Shown: piece by piece, positions 4,623-5,399 of the stretch
Position numbering within the stretch: the first letter of the stretch is position 1
Layout of the letters: each line of letters starts with the position of its first letter
DNA from: Deltaproteobacteria bacterium UBA3076
GTDB taxonomy: Bacteria > Desulfobacterota > Dissulfuribacteria > Dissulfuribacterales > UBA3076
Direction: 5' to 3'
Length of the DNA: 5,399 nt
NCBI GenBank assembly: GCA_002367355.1
Contig: DFBQ01000079.1
Coordinates: 1 to 5,399, forward strand
Position numbers and translations under genes: made by a program
The notes under the pieces: generated by a model
Told to the model about the DNA's origin: nothing
What the model saw: the letters and a program-made list of their open reading frames with translations, nothing else
The model's database searches: none

Positions 4623-5399
4623 TTATGCCGAATAAAACGCACGCATGAAACGTTTATCAACTTGACGGGCTGGTCCGTCAAAACCTATGGAAAACCTGCC
4701 GTCAATAGCGCGAATCTGAATATGTCCCATTTTTCCTACAAGTGTCCGCCGCTCAGAAATCATTCCAGAAAGCAATTTTTGAACAACATGGTCAGTGTAC
4801 TTCTTTTTGGGTATTTTAGGTTGTGCGGTGATGGACACACTGTCGGTTAAGGAAAGCAGTCGGTTTAAGTCGTTTTGAGTAGGGGGAGGATTGGAACTAC
4901 CATAAAATGGGGTCAGAATTGAGTTAACGTCCTCCTCAAGCAAATCCTTCCATACCCGGTCGTTGTGACCATTATGTGAACCGTGGTGAGGGACCTTGAA
5001 AACAGAGGCTTTGCTTCCTTGAACAGGATTTGGTCCTTCAAGTACTGCATTCCAGCCCATATCCGGATCATTGACCTGTTCGAGATCGCCGCCCAAAAGC
5101 ATCCGGATATTTTCAAATTCTATCCACAGGGCGATGGAACAATGGTTTTTTCTCTGCGCTGGTATTACCCCGCGTTGGACAGAATCGGGCACCAGACCAG
5201 CGAAATGAACCAGAGCACTGTTCACTGCCTTTGCCGACGGTGAAAGGCTGCGAATCCGTACTCTTGGGGCAACGCTCTCAAAAACAATGGTCGAATCACC
5301 GGCATAATGGATTCTACGTTTGTATCTTTTTGCGGAATCATGTTTGTAGGCATGGGCGACTATCTTCGCTATTTCACTCACACCGCTGGTGAGCCCCTC
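4623..5399 (-). CDS. Metallo-beta-lactamase-fold hydrolase, ComEC C-terminal-like (5' end beyond the window)
   Basis: The frame is open to the right edge, so this is the C-terminal part (259 codons including stop). GTG at 5381 is not a convincing start, because six more codons precede it without a stop. Seen (numbered from 5381): IRMLLGGDLEQ (92-102, metal-binding Asp of the GD motif), VFKVPHHGSHNGHND (127-141, HHGS with the metal-binding His), then a SILTPF strand and PPTQNDLNRLL (154-175). This is the pattern of ComEC/Rec2-type MBL domains, in which the hydrolase acts on nucleic acids or phosphodiesters. The HxHxDH motif expected earlier lies outside the window. No membrane segments are visible, so it is probably a stand-alone cytoplasmic MBL protein of accessory regions, sometimes found beside defence genes. 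It ends in TAA at 4623-4625. The downstream MNT remnant lies about 120 nt beyond. Substrate unknown. Confidence 0.8.
   Translation of the reverse strand, partial: EGLTSGVSEIAKIVAHAYKHDSAKRYKRRIHYAGDSTIVFESVAPRVRIRSLSPSAKAVNSALVHFAGLVPDSVQRGVIPAQRKNHCSIALWIEFENIRMLLGGDLEQVNDPDMGWNAVLEGPNPVQGSKASVFKVPHHGSHNGHNDRVWKDLLEEDVNSILTPFYGSSNPPPTQNDLNRLLSLTDSVSITAQPKIPKKKYTDHVVQKLLSGMISERRTLVGKMGHIQIRAIDGRFSIGFDGPARQVDKRFMRAFYSA

Noticed and set aside
4505..4681. Upstream part of the open frame that starts at TTG 4681 and ends at 4247, as a 144-aa intact protein
   Set aside because: The first part overlaps the well-supported MBL gene by 59 nt, has no good ribosome site and no recognisable content. Only the part below about 4504 resembles a known family.
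5379..5381. GTG as the true start of the MBL gene
   Set aside because: The frame is open to the window edge, and the early MBL motif HxHxDH is missing from the visible part, so the gene must begin outside.

Overview
This window looks like an anaerobic bacterial chromosome of moderate GC content. The left half encodes oxygen-sensitive iron-sulfur redox proteins and a YedF-type selenium-metabolism protein. A sulfate-reducing or related Desulfobacterota, or another strict anaerobe, would fit, but taxonomy cannot be settled from the sequence alone.

Positions 22-2704 (minus strand) form a compact three-gene operon, read right to left. It runs yedF (TusA-like plus DsrE-like domains), then a 2-hydroxyacyl-CoA-dehydratase-like protein of the double-cubane-cluster reductase type, then its BadF/BcrA-type ATP-dependent activator. 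Spacings are 43 and 12 nt, and a good sigma70-type promoter with a dyad inside its spacer lies upstream at 2770-2798. The activator should use ATP to push electrons into the double-cubane protein. YedF links the pair by context to sulfur or selenium chemistry, but the substrate is unknown.

Positions 2705-3372 change character: more AT-rich, plus-strand, with very small genes. A 56-aa antitoxin-like ORF with a TTG start is followed by two diverged tandem copies of another small protein. The first copy is cut short by a stop. The second is frameshifted and has no usable start. This looks like decayed toxin-antitoxin-type genes with no toxin visible.

Positions 3405-4219 (plus strand) hold a two-gene cassette with an ATGA overlap: an unrecognised 100-aa protein and a compact 171-aa UPF0489 protein. 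UPF0489 is an arginase-like fold family that includes peptide arginases, and the predicted metal-binding motifs are present.

Positions 4247-5399 (minus strand) contain a decayed MNT-type nucleotidyltransferase (antitoxin-like) remnant, downstream of the 3' part of a metallo-beta-lactamase-fold gene of the ComEC C-terminal type that runs off the right edge. The right half therefore reads as an accessory islet beside a conserved metabolic operon. No stretch over 300 bases is without a gene or gene remnant. I see no tRNA, rRNA, CRISPR array or insertion sequence.
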